Below, piece by piece: positions 1 through 9,099 of a stretch of DNA of 64,000 nucleotides. The DNA is from UBA5266 sp002411545. Its GTDB lineage: Bacteria; Bacteroidota; Bacteroidia; Bacteroidales; WCHB1-69. The notes below the pieces were generated by a model. The model was not told the DNA's origin. It searched no databases and saw nothing but the letters and a program-made list of their open reading frames with translations. How positions within the stretch are numbered: position 1 is the first letter of the stretch; each line of letters starts with the position of its first letter. The stretch is taken from NCBI GenBank assembly GCA_028693085.1, contig JAQUWC010000001.1, forward strand, positions 22,938 through 86,937, given 5' to 3'. The position numbers and the translations under genes are program-made.

Positions 1-338
1 ATTCCCAATTAGGCCTTAAATTAGAAGAAGGTAAATTCAAAGAAGGGAAAAAGGAAGGTATGTGGTCGTTTTATGGAAAGAGAGGTGAATTGGTTAGAAA
101 ACAAAATTTTAAAGATCATCTTCCCAATGGCAAATGGATAGAATACTATCCCAATGGGATCAAACAAAGAGAAGGTTCCTATGAAAACCTTGCCAAAACC
201 GGAGTATGGACCTATTACGACGAAAAAGGAGAAATTACATATCAAGTATTATATAAAAATAATATGATATTTAAAGTATTAAAAGACAAAAAACCTAACA
301 ATAAAACATCACCTGAAATAAATACGAAAATTCGATAA
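1..338 (+). CDS. MORN/YwqK-repeat protein, C-terminal part (5' end outside window)
   Basis: The reading frame is open from the left edge (frame starting at base 3) through to the TAA at 336-338, so this is the tail of a longer gene and the ATG at 60 is probably internal. The visible protein has short repeats of the form EGKFKEGKKEGMWSFY, NGKWIEYYPNG and GVWTYYDEKG. These are the MORN_2 pattern of proteins annotated as YwqK family 'antitoxin repeat', whose real role in Bacteroidota is unknown. The last ~30 residues are charged and low in complexity. The stop overlaps the rimO start by one base (TAATG), which suggests translational coupling. No partner toxin is visible. Confidence 0.75.
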   Translation, partial: SQLGLKLEEGKFKEGKKEGMWSFYGKRGELVRKQNFKDHLPNGKWIEYYPNGIKQREGSYENLAKTGVWTYYDEKGEITYQVLYKNNMIFKVLKDKKPNNKTSPEINTKIR

Positions 339-1702
339 TGCCGGCAATTCAAAATTTTGTCATACAGTTTCCTCGGAATCAATCAAAGGCTCTAAATCCT
401 TTGATAGAATGCAGAGTAAATATTATTACCTTAGGTTGTTCCAAAAATACCGTCGATAGTGAGCAATTGGCATTACAACTCAAAACACATGATTTTAAAG
501 TTGAATTCGAATCCTCAAAACATCTACCCATCACCCTTATAAACACCTGCGGATTTATCCACGATGCAAAAGAACAATCCATAGATATCATATTATCATG
601 TATAGAAGCTAAATTACAAGGTAAAATCAAAGTCCTCATAGTGTTTGGATGTTTGTCGCAACGATATGCGGCCGATTTAAAAAAAGAAATGCCCGAAGTA
701 GATGCCTTTTTCGGGGTAAATCAAATTGCGGATATCTTGAACTATTTACAAGTTGAAACTAATACTGAATTATTATCCAATCGTTTGTTAAGTACCCCGT
801 CACATTATGCCTACTTGAAAGTGGCTGAAGGCTGTAATCACCGATGTTCTTTTTGTATTATTCCAAAAATTAGAGGAATGTATGCCTCTAAACCCATCGA
901 ACTGATTAAAAAAGAAGCTAAGCTATTGGCAGAAGCCGGTGTGAAAGAAATCATACTGATTGCACAAGACTTGGCATATTACGGATATGATTTATATAAA
1001 AAACGCACGTTAGCCAAACTCATGGAAGAACTTATAAAAGTAGACGGAGTGGAATGGATACGTTTGCATTATACATATCCCAACCACTTTCCTTTGGAAG
1101 TATTGGATGTTATGCAAGCAAACGAAAAAGTATGTCATTACTTAGATATTCCAATTCAACATATTAACGATACGATATTGTCGTCCATGCAAAGAAGAAT
1201 TACCGGCGACGAAATAAAAAAACTACTGGAAATCATTCGCCATAAAATTCCCGATATCGCATTGCGAACATCCCTAATCGTTGGATACCCGGGTGAAACA
1301 AAAAAAATGTTTAAAGAACTATGTACCTTTGTTGAAGAAACACAATTTGATCGCTTGGGGGTTTTTACTTATTCGCACGAAGAAAACACCAAAGCTTACA
1401 CCCTCAAAGATTCCATTTCTAAAAAAGAAAAAGAAAGAAGAAAAGAAGAGTTGATATATATACAACAAGAAATATCTTTGCAAAAAAACAAACAGTGGAA
1501 AGGGAAAACGGTGAAAGTATTGGTTGATAAGGTCGAAAAAAATTATTATATCGGTCGTACTCCTTATGATTCGCCCGATGTGGATAATACCGTATTGATT
1601 TCAAAACGACATTCAACATGTATTCCCGGTAATTTTTATCCGGTAAGCATTACCAAGGCCGACTATTATGATTTGTATGGAAAGGTAGAAGATAAAAAAT
1701 AA
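338..1702 (+). CDS. rimO: Ribosomal protein S12 methylthiotransferase RimO
   Basis: Radical-SAM enzyme that adds a methylthio group to the conserved aspartate of ribosomal protein S12. The N-terminal UPF0004 domain carries its three cluster cysteines at about C34 (TLGCSKN), C71 (NTCGF) and C105 (FGCLSQ). The radical-SAM motif CNHRCSFC gives C166, C170 and C173. The C-terminal ~65 residues are a TRAM domain (KGKTVKVLVDKVE onward). The protein is 454 residues, slightly longer than usual because about 25 residues precede the conserved RVNIITLGCSKN start. No other ATG lies in between, so the start that overlaps the upstream stop was kept. The S12-specific RimO call rather than MiaB rests on TLGCSKN and overall layout. 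Confidence 0.93.
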   Translation: MPAIQNFVIQFPRNQSKALNPLIECRVNIITLGCSKNTVDSEQLALQLKTHDFKVEFESSKHLPITLINTCGFIHDAKEQSIDIILSCIEAKLQGKIKVLIVFGCLSQRYAADLKKEMPEVDAFFGVNQIADILNYLQVETNTELLSNRLLSTPSHYAYLKVAEGCNHRCSFCIIPKIRGMYASKPIELIKKEAKLLAEAGVKEIILIAQDLAYYGYDLYKKRTLAKLMEELIKVDGVEWIRLHYTYPNHFPLEVLDVMQANEKVCHYLDIPIQHINDTILSSMQRRITGDEIKKLLEIIRHKIPDIALRTSLIVGYPGETKKMFKELCTFVEETQFDRLGVFTYSHEENTKAYTLKDSISKKEKERRKEELIYIQQEISLQKNKQWKGKTVKVLVDKVEKNYYIGRTPYDSPDVDNTVLISKRHSTCIPGNFYPVSITKADYYDLYGKVEDKK

Positions 1703-1737
1703 ATACTCATCAATACATTATATAATAAAGCTGATAT

Positions 1738-2637
1738 ATGAAAAAACTAATATTTGGAACGTTTACATTGCTTTATTTCATCTTTACGGGATGCAATAAA
1801 GATATGACTATACCTGTTTATTTTCAGATAGATTCGGTCGATTTTGCAGCTGATTATACACAATATGGTACGGCATCCCATAAAATTACCGATGTATGGG
1901 TAAGTGTGAACGGTGTTGGAGTAGGAGTGTATGAACTGCCTGCCAAATTTCCGGTCTTAGCTTCAGGCCAAGCAAAAATTCAACTCTCTCCCGGAATTAT
2001 GATGAATGGACTCTCTTCCAAAAGACCTAATTATCCATTATATACTACTTACATCACAAATCTCAATCTAGAAAAAAAACAAACCTATCGCTTTAATCCT
2101 ACTTTCACCTATGAAAAATATGTACAGTTAGCTTTTATGGAAGATTTTGAGGATGCAGGTATTAAATTTGAACAGATTGAAAATAGTCCTTCCATTCAAA
2201 AAACAGGTGATGAATCTTCGTTGTTCCACTATCCCGGCGAAATTAACAATTATTCCGGCATAGTAAACATTACGGATACAAATGCAAATTTTTTTGAAAT
2301 CCACACCATTGAATCCTTTCCGTATAACTACACCCAGACAAAATACTGCTTTTTAGAACTCAATTATAAATATAAGGTTTCCAATAAAAACGATTCAACA
2401 AATTTAGAAGTAGGCATTTATGTAAAACGTACAACAGGCAATACCGAACAATGCCCCATCATACGCATTAAACATACCGATACGTGGAAAAAAATGTATA
2501 TTAACTTAACTGAAATTATTAATAAACAAGGATTGTATTTAAGTTCATTTGCTATTTACATCAAAGGCACTACCCAAGCCGGTGGAACGGCAACTTTTTT
2601 ATTTGATAATATAAAATTAATGTATGTCTCCATATAA
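1738..2637 (+). CDS. Predicted lipoprotein, unknown function
   Basis: 299 residues with a lipoprotein signal, a hydrophobic stretch ending in FTGC, so C19 is the likely lipidated residue. The first half (to about residue 125) is beta-rich and contains a short extracytoplasmic pattern, ITDVWVSVNG. The second half starts near LAFMEDFEDAG and looks like a jelly-roll or carbohydrate-binding-like fold (DTWKKMYINLTEII, then FLFDNIKL near the end). It lies 35 bp after rimO and just before a sugar transferase gene, probably in one transcript. Binding of a surface glycan is a guess from the fold impression; no catalytic motif is visible. Confidence 0.7.
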   Translation: MKKLIFGTFTLLYFIFTGCNKDMTIPVYFQIDSVDFAADYTQYGTASHKITDVWVSVNGVGVGVYELPAKFPVLASGQAKIQLSPGIMMNGLSSKRPNYPLYTTYITNLNLEKKQTYRFNPTFTYEKYVQLAFMEDFEDAGIKFEQIENSPSIQKTGDESSLFHYPGEINNYSGIVNITDTNANFFEIHTIESFPYNYTQTKYCFLELNYKYKVSNKNDSTNLEVGIYVKRTTGNTEQCPIIRIKHTDTWKKMYINLTEIINKQGLYLSSFAIYIKGTTQAGGTATFLFDNIKLMYVSI

Positions 2638-2647
2638 AACGATTAAA

Positions 2648-4072
2648 ATGAATAAAAAGAAGCAAGTTGCTATTTATGTCTTCTTTGACATATTTGCAGC
2701 TATGGTGAGTTGGTTTTGTTTTTTTTCGTTCCGAAAATTTAATGAACCCTATTATCAGACAGTCGAAGAAGTATTTACCGCTATTTTTTCGGATCCAAAA
2801 TTTTATCTGGGTATAAGTGTCATTCCTTTGTGTTGGGTTTTACTTTATATGTTTACGGGAACGTATCGTTCCATTTATCGTAAATCACGTATAAAAGAAT
2901 TGGAAAAACTCTTAAAAAATATTTTTTTCGGCTCTATTTTATTGTTTTTCGCCATCATCCTCGATGACCATATTGTAGATTATAGAGACTATATAAAACT
3001 GTTTCTTTTATTGTTTGGCTTGCAGTTTCTTACGACGGCTTTTTTCCGTTTCATAGTAATTACCATTACTAACAATTCGATTCACGACGGACGATTACGT
3101 TTTAATGCCATTCTAGTAGGTGGAGGTCCGGTAGCCTTGGGATTATATAAAAACATGCAAAAACAAAAACAACATTCAGGCACTAAATTTATCGGCTTTG
3201 TGTACTGTAATGGAGAAAAAAGCGAAGAATTAGAAAAGCTTTTGCCTTGTATGGGTTTTTATACCGATTTGCCGGAAATAATTAAAAATGAAAAAATAGA
3301 AGAACTGATTATTGCAATCGGGAACGGCCAAAGAGTAATTTTAGAAAAAATATTCTCCCTCATCGACAAACAAAACATTATCATTAAAATACTTCCCAAA
3401 ACAGAAGATTATATCTTGGGGACAGTGAAAAATACGGCCATCTTTAATGAGCCGCTTATACAAATCAACCTTGATTTCATGCTGCCTCTATGGCAAAGAG
3501 TATGTAAACGAGGAATGGATATCATCCTATCCTTACTATTTATACTTTTGTTTTCACCTCTTTATTTAATTTTATGCATAGGAGTAAAGCGTTCTTCTCC
3601 GGGACCTATCTTATTTAGACAAGAAAGAATAGGATATAAAGGGAAACCTTTTTATATCGTTAAATTCCGTTCTATGTATATCGATTCTGAAAAAGACGGT
3701 CCTCAATTATCAAGCGAACATGATGAACGTATTACCCCTTTTGGGCGCTTTATCCGACGTACTCATTTGGATGAACTTCCTCAATTTTTCAATGTATTAA
3801 GCGGTGAAATGACCTTGGTAGGTCCTCGGCCGGAACGTCAGTATTATATTGATAAAATTGTTCAAATTGCCCCGCATTACCGTTTGTTATTATTAACAAA
3901 ACCCGGACTCACCTCTTGGGGACAAGTAACATACGGCTATGCCGAAAACGTAGAACAAATGGTTGAACGATTAAAATATGATATGTTATACATTGAAAAT
4001 ATGTCCTTACTTATTGATTTAAAAATCTTATTCTATACGGTAGTCGCCGTTTTACGATTTAAAGGAAAATAA
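2648..4072 (+). CDS. Undecaprenyl-phosphate sugar phosphotransferase (WcaJ/WbaP-type)
   Basis: Polyprenyl glycosylphosphotransferase that moves a sugar-1-phosphate onto undecaprenyl phosphate, the first membrane step of exopolysaccharide or O-antigen synthesis. The N-terminal ~135 residues form four hydrophobic segments, followed by a nucleotide-binding-like domain (AILVGGGPVALG). The C-terminal catalytic domain has KRGMDIILSL, the re-entrant helix region, PGPILFRQERIG, FYIVKFRSM, HLDELPQFFNVLSGEM, LVGPRPE and TKPGLTSWGQV, all diagnostic. An in-frame ATG at 2624 overlaps the upstream gene by 14 bp; the start at 2648 (MNKKKQ, 474 residues) was preferred because it removes the overlap and leaves a normal N-terminus. 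It probably primes glycan made by the 52-63 kb cluster, but this is inferred. Confidence 0.9.
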   Translation: MNKKKQVAIYVFFDIFAAMVSWFCFFSFRKFNEPYYQTVEEVFTAIFSDPKFYLGISVIPLCWVLLYMFTGTYRSIYRKSRIKELEKLLKNIFFGSILLFFAIILDDHIVDYRDYIKLFLLLFGLQFLTTAFFRFIVITITNNSIHDGRLRFNAILVGGGPVALGLYKNMQKQKQHSGTKFIGFVYCNGEKSEELEKLLPCMGFYTDLPEIIKNEKIEELIIAIGNGQRVILEKIFSLIDKQNIIIKILPKTEDYILGTVKNTAIFNEPLIQINLDFMLPLWQRVCKRGMDIILSLLFILLFSPLYLILCIGVKRSSPGPILFRQERIGYKGKPFYIVKFRSMYIDSEKDGPQLSSEHDERITPFGRFIRRTHLDELPQFFNVLSGEMTLVGPRPERQYYIDKIVQIAPHYRLLLLTKPGLTSWGQVTYGYAENVEQMVERLKYDMLYIENMSLLIDLKILFYTVVAVLRFKGK

Positions 4073-4107
4073 ATTTTTATGAAATAAAAAAATACGATAA
4101 AAATGTG

Positions 4108-4115
4108 TATTTTTG
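4108..4115 (+). promoter_or_regulatory. -7 element of dnaN promoter (TATTTTTG)
   Basis: TATTTTTG followed by CA matches the Bacteroidota -7 consensus TAnnTTTG and lies about 20 bp before the dnaN start. A clear -33 partner was not identified. Confidence 0.6.
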
Positions 4116-4134
4116 CAAAAAATAAAGCATTATT

Positions 4135-5265
4135 ATGATGAAATTTATAGTATCTAGTCAATTACTATCCAAAAACTTACAAAATGTATGCGGTATAATA
4201 ACGACAAACAAAAACATGCCTATTGTTGAAAACGTGCTGTTTACAGTCGAAGGGAATATGTTAACCCTTACCGCAACCGATTTGGAAACTACAGTTAGTT
4301 CACAAATAGAACTTTCCGAATCAGAAGGAGATGGTAGCATCGTTATACCTGCCAAGTTAATTGTAGAAACCATCAAATCATTAGCAGATATTCCGGTAAT
4401 CTTTACAATTAATGATGATTATAGCATTGAAATTTCTGCCGGCGATGGCTTTTATAATCTGATGGGATGGGATGCGGATCAATTTCCTGAAAAAAGTGAA
4501 TTAGGAAACAGCACAGCCATACAGATTTCTTCCGAACATTTAAGCAATGCCATAAGCAAAACAGCATTTGCTACCGGAAGCGCCGAAATGCGTCCCGTTA
4601 TGGCCGGCGTATATTGTCAATTGTTCCCCGAAAATATTGTTTTTGTGGCAACCGATGCACATCGCCTGGTAAAGTACAACAACAAGTCCGTTAAACCGGG
4701 GGTAGAAGCTTCTTTGATTTTACCCAAAAAACCGCTTTTGTTATTAAAAAATATCATCCCGTCCGATGACAATATAATCAGCATTGCTTATGACGAACGT
4801 AATATTCGTTTTACCATTGAATCTTTATCCATCACATCGAAGTTAATAGAGGGGAAATATCCTAATTACGAAGCTGTAATTCCAACTAACAATACCAATA
4901 TTTTACAAATCGACCGGCTTGAGTTATTGCAAAAAATGAGAAATATTTCTCTCTACGCCAATCAATCAACGCATCAAGTCCGCATGAAAATTGAAGCTTC
5001 AAGATTAACCTTGACGGCAGAGGATATAGACTATTCAACCAAAGCAACGGTAAGCATAGCTTGCGTTTTTGAGTGTGAAGAAGAAGTATTCGAAATAGGA
5101 TTTAGCTCTAAATTCTTACAGGAAATGTTAAGTAACTTAACAAGCCAAGAAGTTATATTTAAATTTTCACATCCTAATGGAGCAGGTTTGATTTTTGAGG
5201 TAAAAGAGGAAGAAAGCGAAGAAGAATTACTCATGTTAATCATGCCTGTAATGTTAAATGGTTAG
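4135..5265 (+). CDS. dnaN: DNA polymerase III beta subunit (sliding clamp)
   Basis: Ring-shaped clamp that tethers the replicative polymerase to DNA. At 375-376 residues it has family length with three clamp domains. Diagnostic stretches include NVLFTVEGNMLTLTATDLET, VIPAKLIVETIKSL, the central FVATDAHRLVKY and GKYPNYEAVIP, and the C-terminal hydrophobic-pocket end LLMLIMPVML. The start is ambiguous between ATG 4135 and ATG 4138 (MMKFIVSS); family members usually begin MKF, so 4138 is equally likely. It has its own promoter. No dnaA, oriC or recF is next to it, so this is not evidence for the replication origin. Confidence 0.95.
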   Translation: MMKFIVSSQLLSKNLQNVCGIITTNKNMPIVENVLFTVEGNMLTLTATDLETTVSSQIELSESEGDGSIVIPAKLIVETIKSLADIPVIFTINDDYSIEISAGDGFYNLMGWDADQFPEKSELGNSTAIQISSEHLSNAISKTAFATGSAEMRPVMAGVYCQLFPENIVFVATDAHRLVKYNNKSVKPGVEASLILPKKPLLLLKNIIPSDDNIISIAYDERNIRFTIESLSITSKLIEGKYPNYEAVIPTNNTNILQIDRLELLQKMRNISLYANQSTHQVRMKIEASRLTLTAEDIDYSTKATVSIACVFECEEEVFEIGFSSKFLQEMLSNLTSQEVIFKFSHPNGAGLIFEVKEEESEEELLMLIMPVMLNG

Positions 5266-5285
5266 TAATTTATAGTTTTTAAAAT

Positions 5286-5314
5286 AAAAGGCTGTCAATT
5301 TTCGACAGCCTTTT
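5286..5314. terminator. Bidirectional intrinsic terminator between dnaN and rocD
   Basis: Perfect stem AAAAGGCTGTC / GACAGCCTTTT with a 7-nt loop. It ends in a T-run on the plus strand and, by symmetry, on the minus strand. It lies between two convergent genes and can serve both. Confidence 0.9.
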
Positions 5315-5339
5315 ATTGTTTGATAGTTCGAAGATTTGA

Positions 5340-6572
5340 TTATTCGAACGAAATGATGGCTTGTTTGATGATTTCACAAGCGGCTAACAATTCTTTTTCG
5401 GTAATAACCAAAGGAGGAGCAAAACGGATAATATCGCCGTGAGTAGGTTTGGCCAATAATCCCATATCGCGCATTTTTAAACATACGTCCCAGGCTTCTT
5501 TCCCATTCTTTGGTCGGATAACAACAGCGTTTAACAAACCTTTACCGCGTACTTTAGCTATCATATCCGATTTAATGTTTTGCATATATTCACGGAATAT
5601 GTTACCTAATCGTTCTGCATTTTCCATCATGTGGTCTTCTTTAATGACTTGCAAAGCGGCAATAGCTACTTTACAGGCTAAGGGGAATCCACCAAAGGTC
5701 GAGCCATGTTCACCGGGTTTAATGCAAAGCATAATATCATCATCAGCCAAAACAGCTGATACGGGAAGTACACCTCCCGAAAGGGCTTTGCCTAAAATGA
5801 GAATATCGGGACGCACATTTTCATGGTCGCATGCTAACATTTTACCCGTACGTCCTATTCCGGTTTGTACTTCATCCGCAATAAACAATACATTGTGTTT
5901 TTTACATAATTCGTAAGTCTTTGTTAAATATCCTTCATCAGGAACAAACACACCGGCTTCTCCTTGTATAGGTTCTACTAAAAAAGCAGCTATGTTTTTC
6001 CCGTGTTCATTCAACACTTTCTCCAAGGCGTCCACATCATTATAAGGGATACGAATAAATCCCGGGGTTAAAGGTCCATAATTGGCATAAGAATCCGGAT
6101 CACTCGACATGGAAATAACCGTAATGGTTCTTCCATGAAAGTTACCGTCACAACAAACAATAGTTACTTTTTCGTTTGGAATACCTTTTTTTACCACACC
6201 CCATCGACGGGCTAATTTCAACGCTGTTTCATCGCCTTCGGCTCCCGTATTCATGGGAAGAACTTTGTCATAACCGAAATAGTCTGTCACAAATTTTTCA
6301 TAAGGACCTAAACAATCATTGTAAAAAGCACGAGAGGTTAATGTCATCGTTTGAGCTTGATCGATTAGAGCTTGTATAATTTTAGGATGACAATGCCCTT
6401 GATTTACGGCTGAATAGGCCGATAAAAAATCGTAATACTTTTTTCCTTCTACGTCCCACACAAAAGCACCTTTTCCTTTGGTAAGTACTACCGGAAGCGG
6501 ATGATAATTATGAGCTCCGTATAAATCTTCCATGTCAATAGCCTGTTGGCTGGATGTTATTTTTTCTACCAT
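5340..6572 (-). CDS. rocD: Ornithine aminotransferase (ornithine-oxo-acid transaminase)
   Basis: PLP enzyme that converts ornithine and 2-oxoglutarate into glutamate semialdehyde and glutamate, linking arginine/ornithine breakdown to proline and glutamate. At 410 residues it has normal family length. Class III aminotransferase landmarks are YDFLSAYSAVNQGHCHP, CDGNFHGRT, FLVEPIQGEAGV, LFIADEVQTGIGRTG and LILGKALSGG; the PLP lysine is about K262. GAEGDETALKLARRWG replaces the usual GAEAVETA form, a mild variation. It is monocistronic, with its own -7 element and a shared terminator downstream. Separation from acetylornithine or GABA transaminases rests on the AYSAVNQGH and EGEAGV-type motifs. 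Confidence 0.92.
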   Translation of the reverse strand: MVEKITSSQQAIDMEDLYGAHNYHPLPVVLTKGKGAFVWDVEGKKYYDFLSAYSAVNQGHCHPKIIQALIDQAQTMTLTSRAFYNDCLGPYEKFVTDYFGYDKVLPMNTGAEGDETALKLARRWGVVKKGIPNEKVTIVCCDGNFHGRTITVISMSSDPDSYANYGPLTPGFIRIPYNDVDALEKVLNEHGKNIAAFLVEPIQGEAGVFVPDEGYLTKTYELCKKHNVLFIADEVQTGIGRTGKMLACDHENVRPDILILGKALSGGVLPVSAVLADDDIMLCIKPGEHGSTFGGFPLACKVAIAALQVIKEDHMMENAERLGNIFREYMQNIKSDMIAKVRGKGLLNAVVIRPKNGKEAWDVCLKMRDMGLLAKPTHGDIIRFAPPLVITEKELLAACEIIKQAIISFE

Positions 6573-6626
6573 AACTATGTTATTTTGATTATTATTTTTA
6601 ATTATTTTCGGTTATTTGTCGATATG

Positions 6627-6634
6627 CAAAGATA
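6627..6634 (-). promoter_or_regulatory. -7 element of rocD promoter (TATCTTTG)
   Basis: On the minus strand this reads TATCTTTG followed by CA, about 55 bp upstream of the rocD start. Confidence 0.5.
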
Positions 6635-6730
6635 AATGAAAAACAAATAGTTTTCCTCTTTCGACAAAAAGATTTTTATCTTGCAGGTATAAAGGTTATT
6701 ATATTTACTTTCGGCTAAGATTGGAAAGGA

Positions 6731-7609
6731 TTAATACACTTCTCCTTTAAATGATTTCAGGGTATTCATAATTAAACCAACAATGGTCATTGGTCCTACA
6801 CCGCCGGGAACAGGGGTTATGAAATCACACAAGGGCGACACTTCATCAAATTTCACATCTCCTTTCAAGCGAAAGCCCGATTTCTTGCTGGCATCTGCCA
6901 CTCTGTGCATGCCTACATCGATAACGGTAGCTCCTTTCTTTACATATTCGGCTGTAATCATTTCACATTTTCCTATGGCTGCTATTAAGATATCGGCCGT
7001 TCTACATATCTCCGGAAGATTTTTAGTTTTACTATGACATAAGGTTACGGTTGCATTTGCTTTGTCATGATTGCGAGACATTAAAATGCTCATAGGTGTG
7101 CCTACAATATTACTTCTGCCCACAATTACACAATTTTTCCCTGCTGTTTCTATTCCGCTGCGTTCTAATAACATGCTGATACCATAGGGTGTTGCAGGTA
7201 AGTAACACGCTTCACCTAACACCATTCTTCCAACGTTGATCGGATGGAAACCGTCGACATCTTTTTTAGGATTGATGCTTTCAATGACTTTATGAACGGA
7301 TATATGTTTAGGAATGGGTAGTTGTACAATTAATCCGTCAATTTCTTCGTCTTTATTAATAAATTCAATTGATTCAATTAATTCTTTTTCTGAAATATCA
7401 GCCGGCATCTTATACACTGAAGAGGCCATCCCCACTTCTTTACAAGCTTTTTCTTTGTTTGCCACATAAGTTTCACTTGCCGGATCATTACCCACTAAAA
7501 TAGCCGCTAAATGAGGGGTGCGACCTCTTTCTTCACGTAAGGCTTTTACTTCATTGGCGATTTCCGATTTGATTAGGTTGGAAATTTCTTTTCCATCGAT
7601 AAGTTTCAT
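6731..7609 (-). CDS. folD: Bifunctional methylenetetrahydrofolate dehydrogenase / cyclohydrolase
   Basis: Interconverts 5,10-methylene-, methenyl- and 10-formyl-tetrahydrofolate for purine, Met-tRNA and one-carbon metabolism. Landmarks are MKLIDGKEI at the N-terminus, the catalytic-lysine region SETYVANKEKACKEVGM, GLIVQLPIP, KDVDGFHPINVGRM, the NADP-binding VIVGRSNIVGTPM and TPVPGGVGPMT. The frame extends upstream to 7663 inside ffh, but family proteins start at MKLIDGKEI, so ATG 7609 was chosen (292 residues). That leaves 7 bp after the ffh stop, so the two genes form an operon. Confidence 0.95.
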   Translation of the reverse strand: MKLIDGKEISNLIKSEIANEVKALREERGRTPHLAAILVGNDPASETYVANKEKACKEVGMASSVYKMPADISEKELIESIEFINKDEEIDGLIVQLPIPKHISVHKVIESINPKKDVDGFHPINVGRMVLGEACYLPATPYGISMLLERSGIETAGKNCVIVGRSNIVGTPMSILMSRNHDKANATVTLCHSKTKNLPEICRTADILIAAIGKCEMITAEYVKKGATVIDVGMHRVADASKKSGFRLKGDVKFDEVSPLCDFITPVPGGVGPMTIVGLIMNTLKSFKGEVY

Positions 7610-7616
7610 AGATAGA

Positions 7617-8945
7617 TTATTTAATGTTAGAAAGATTACGCATGATTTGTTTGCCTCCTCCACTCGAAACCATTTTCATTACTTTACAAGTCTCTTCAAA
7701 TTGTTTAATTAGTTTATTAACAGCTTGTATATTTGTTCCACTACCGCTAGCAATTCGTTTTTTCCGACTTCCGTTCAGCAGGGAAGGATTTTCACGTTCT
7801 TCTTTGGTCATAGATTGAATAATGGCTTCGATTGATTTAAAAGCATTATCATCGATGTCGATATTTTTAATAGCTTTTCCTACGCCGGGAATCATACCCA
7901 TAAGATCTTTCATGTTTCCCATTTTCTTAATTTGCTGAATTTGATCAATAAAATCATTGAAATTAAATTGATTTTTAGCAAATTTCTTTTGTAGTTTGCG
8001 TGCTTCTTCTTCATTATATTGTTCTTGTGCACGTTCTACAAAAGAAACAATATCGCCCATACCCAAAATACGGTCGGCCATACGGATTGGGTAGAAAACA
8101 TCCAAGGCATCGACTTTTTCGCCCACACCCACAAATTTTATGGGTTTTTGTACCACAGAACGTATCGTTAAAGCGGCACCTCCACGTGTATCACCATCTA
8201 ATTTCGTAAGAATAACTCCATCAAAATCGAGTTTTTCGTTAAATGCTTTGGCTGTATTAACGGCATCTTGTCCGGTCATTGAATCTACAACAAACAAAAT
8301 TTCATTGGGATGAACGGCATCTTTTATGTTTCCGATTTCATCCATCATGGCTTGATCAATGGATAAACGACCCGCAGTATCAATAATTACAACATGAAAT
8401 CCAAATTCTTTGGCATGTTTGACGGCATTTTTTGAAATTTCGACCGGTTTAGTATTGCCTTCTTCTGTATAAACCTCTACTTCAATTTGGTTACCTAAAA
8501 CTCTTAATTGTTCAATGGCGGCAGGACGATATACGTCGCCGGCAACCAATAATACTTTCTTGGCCTTTTTATGTTTCAGAAAATACGCTAATTTAGCTGA
8601 ATGCGTAGTTTTTCCGGAACCTTGCAAACCAGCCATCAATATAATACTGGGATTGGCTTTCAGATTCAGCTCTACATGATCGGATCCCATGAGTTCAGCC
8701 AACTCATCGTGAACAATTTTTATCATCAATTGTCCGGGCGATATAGATTGTAGTACGTTTTGTCCTAAGGCTTTCTTTTTAATATTGTCGGTTAAATCTT
8801 TAGCTATCTTATAGCTTACGTCAGCATCTAACAAAGCTTTACGTACTTCTTTCAACGTTTCGGCAACATTGATTTCAGTAATATGCCCTTGTCCTTTCAA
8901 TATTTTAAAAGCACGATCAAGTTTATCAGTAAGAGATTGAAACAT
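7617..8945 (-). CDS. ffh: Signal recognition particle GTPase Ffh
   Basis: Protein of the SRP that binds signal peptides on ribosomes with 4.5S RNA and delivers them to FtsY and SecYEG. Order: N domain (MFQSLTDKLDRAFKILKGQG), then G domain with P-loop GLQGSGKTTHSAKLA around residue 105, VAGDVYRPAAIEQL, DTAGRLS and TKLDGDTRGGAAL, then the methionine-rich M domain (MGNMKDLMGMIPGVGKA, then SGSGTNIQAVNKLIKQFEE). 442 residues is normal. The minus-strand promoter element lies ~30 bp upstream. folD follows after 7 bp; this ffh-folD pairing is common in Bacteroidales. Confidence 0.97.
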   Translation of the reverse strand: MFQSLTDKLDRAFKILKGQGHITEINVAETLKEVRKALLDADVSYKIAKDLTDNIKKKALGQNVLQSISPGQLMIKIVHDELAELMGSDHVELNLKANPSIILMAGLQGSGKTTHSAKLAYFLKHKKAKKVLLVAGDVYRPAAIEQLRVLGNQIEVEVYTEEGNTKPVEISKNAVKHAKEFGFHVVIIDTAGRLSIDQAMMDEIGNIKDAVHPNEILFVVDSMTGQDAVNTAKAFNEKLDFDGVILTKLDGDTRGGAALTIRSVVQKPIKFVGVGEKVDALDVFYPIRMADRILGMGDIVSFVERAQEQYNEEEARKLQKKFAKNQFNFNDFIDQIQQIKKMGNMKDLMGMIPGVGKAIKNIDIDDNAFKSIEAIIQSMTKEERENPSLLNGSRKKRIASGSGTNIQAVNKLIKQFEETCKVMKMVSSGGGKQIMRNLSNIK

Positions 8946-8974
8946 AAATATTTTTGTTTTTTTGAATACAAGTG

Positions 8975-8982
8975 CAAAAATA
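8975..8982 (-). promoter_or_regulatory. -7 element of ffh-folD promoter (TATTTTTG)
   Basis: Minus-strand TATTTTTGCA about 30 bp before the ffh ATG. It directly touches the T-tract of the upstream gene's terminator (8984-9007). Confidence 0.6.
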
Positions 8983-8983
8983 T

Positions 8984-9007
8984 AAAAAAAAGCGGTTCAA
9001 ATCCGCT
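8984..9007 (-). terminator. Intrinsic terminator for the 9100-11070 gene
   Basis: Read on the minus strand: stem AGCGG / CCGCT with loop ATTTGAA, followed by a run of eight T. It lies ~90 bp after the stop of the glycosyltransferase fusion gene. The loop resembles a tRNA T-arm by chance. Confidence 0.7.
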
Positions 9008-9099
9008 ATTTAGCTTCGCTTTGAAAGAAATTTTCCTCCTATAGCTATCAATGCAAACTAATTCAGCAATAGTAACAGATAAAATGCTGTTATAAAGGA

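Noticed and set aside
60..338. Toxin-antitoxin system from the YwqK label
   Set aside because: Only MORN-type repeats are seen and no toxin gene is adjacent; the label does not prove the function.
8991..9007. T-arm-like GCGGTTCAAATCCGC suggesting a tRNA
   Set aside because: No D-arm, anticodon arm or acceptor stem lies around it; it is explained as the stem of a terminator on the other strand.
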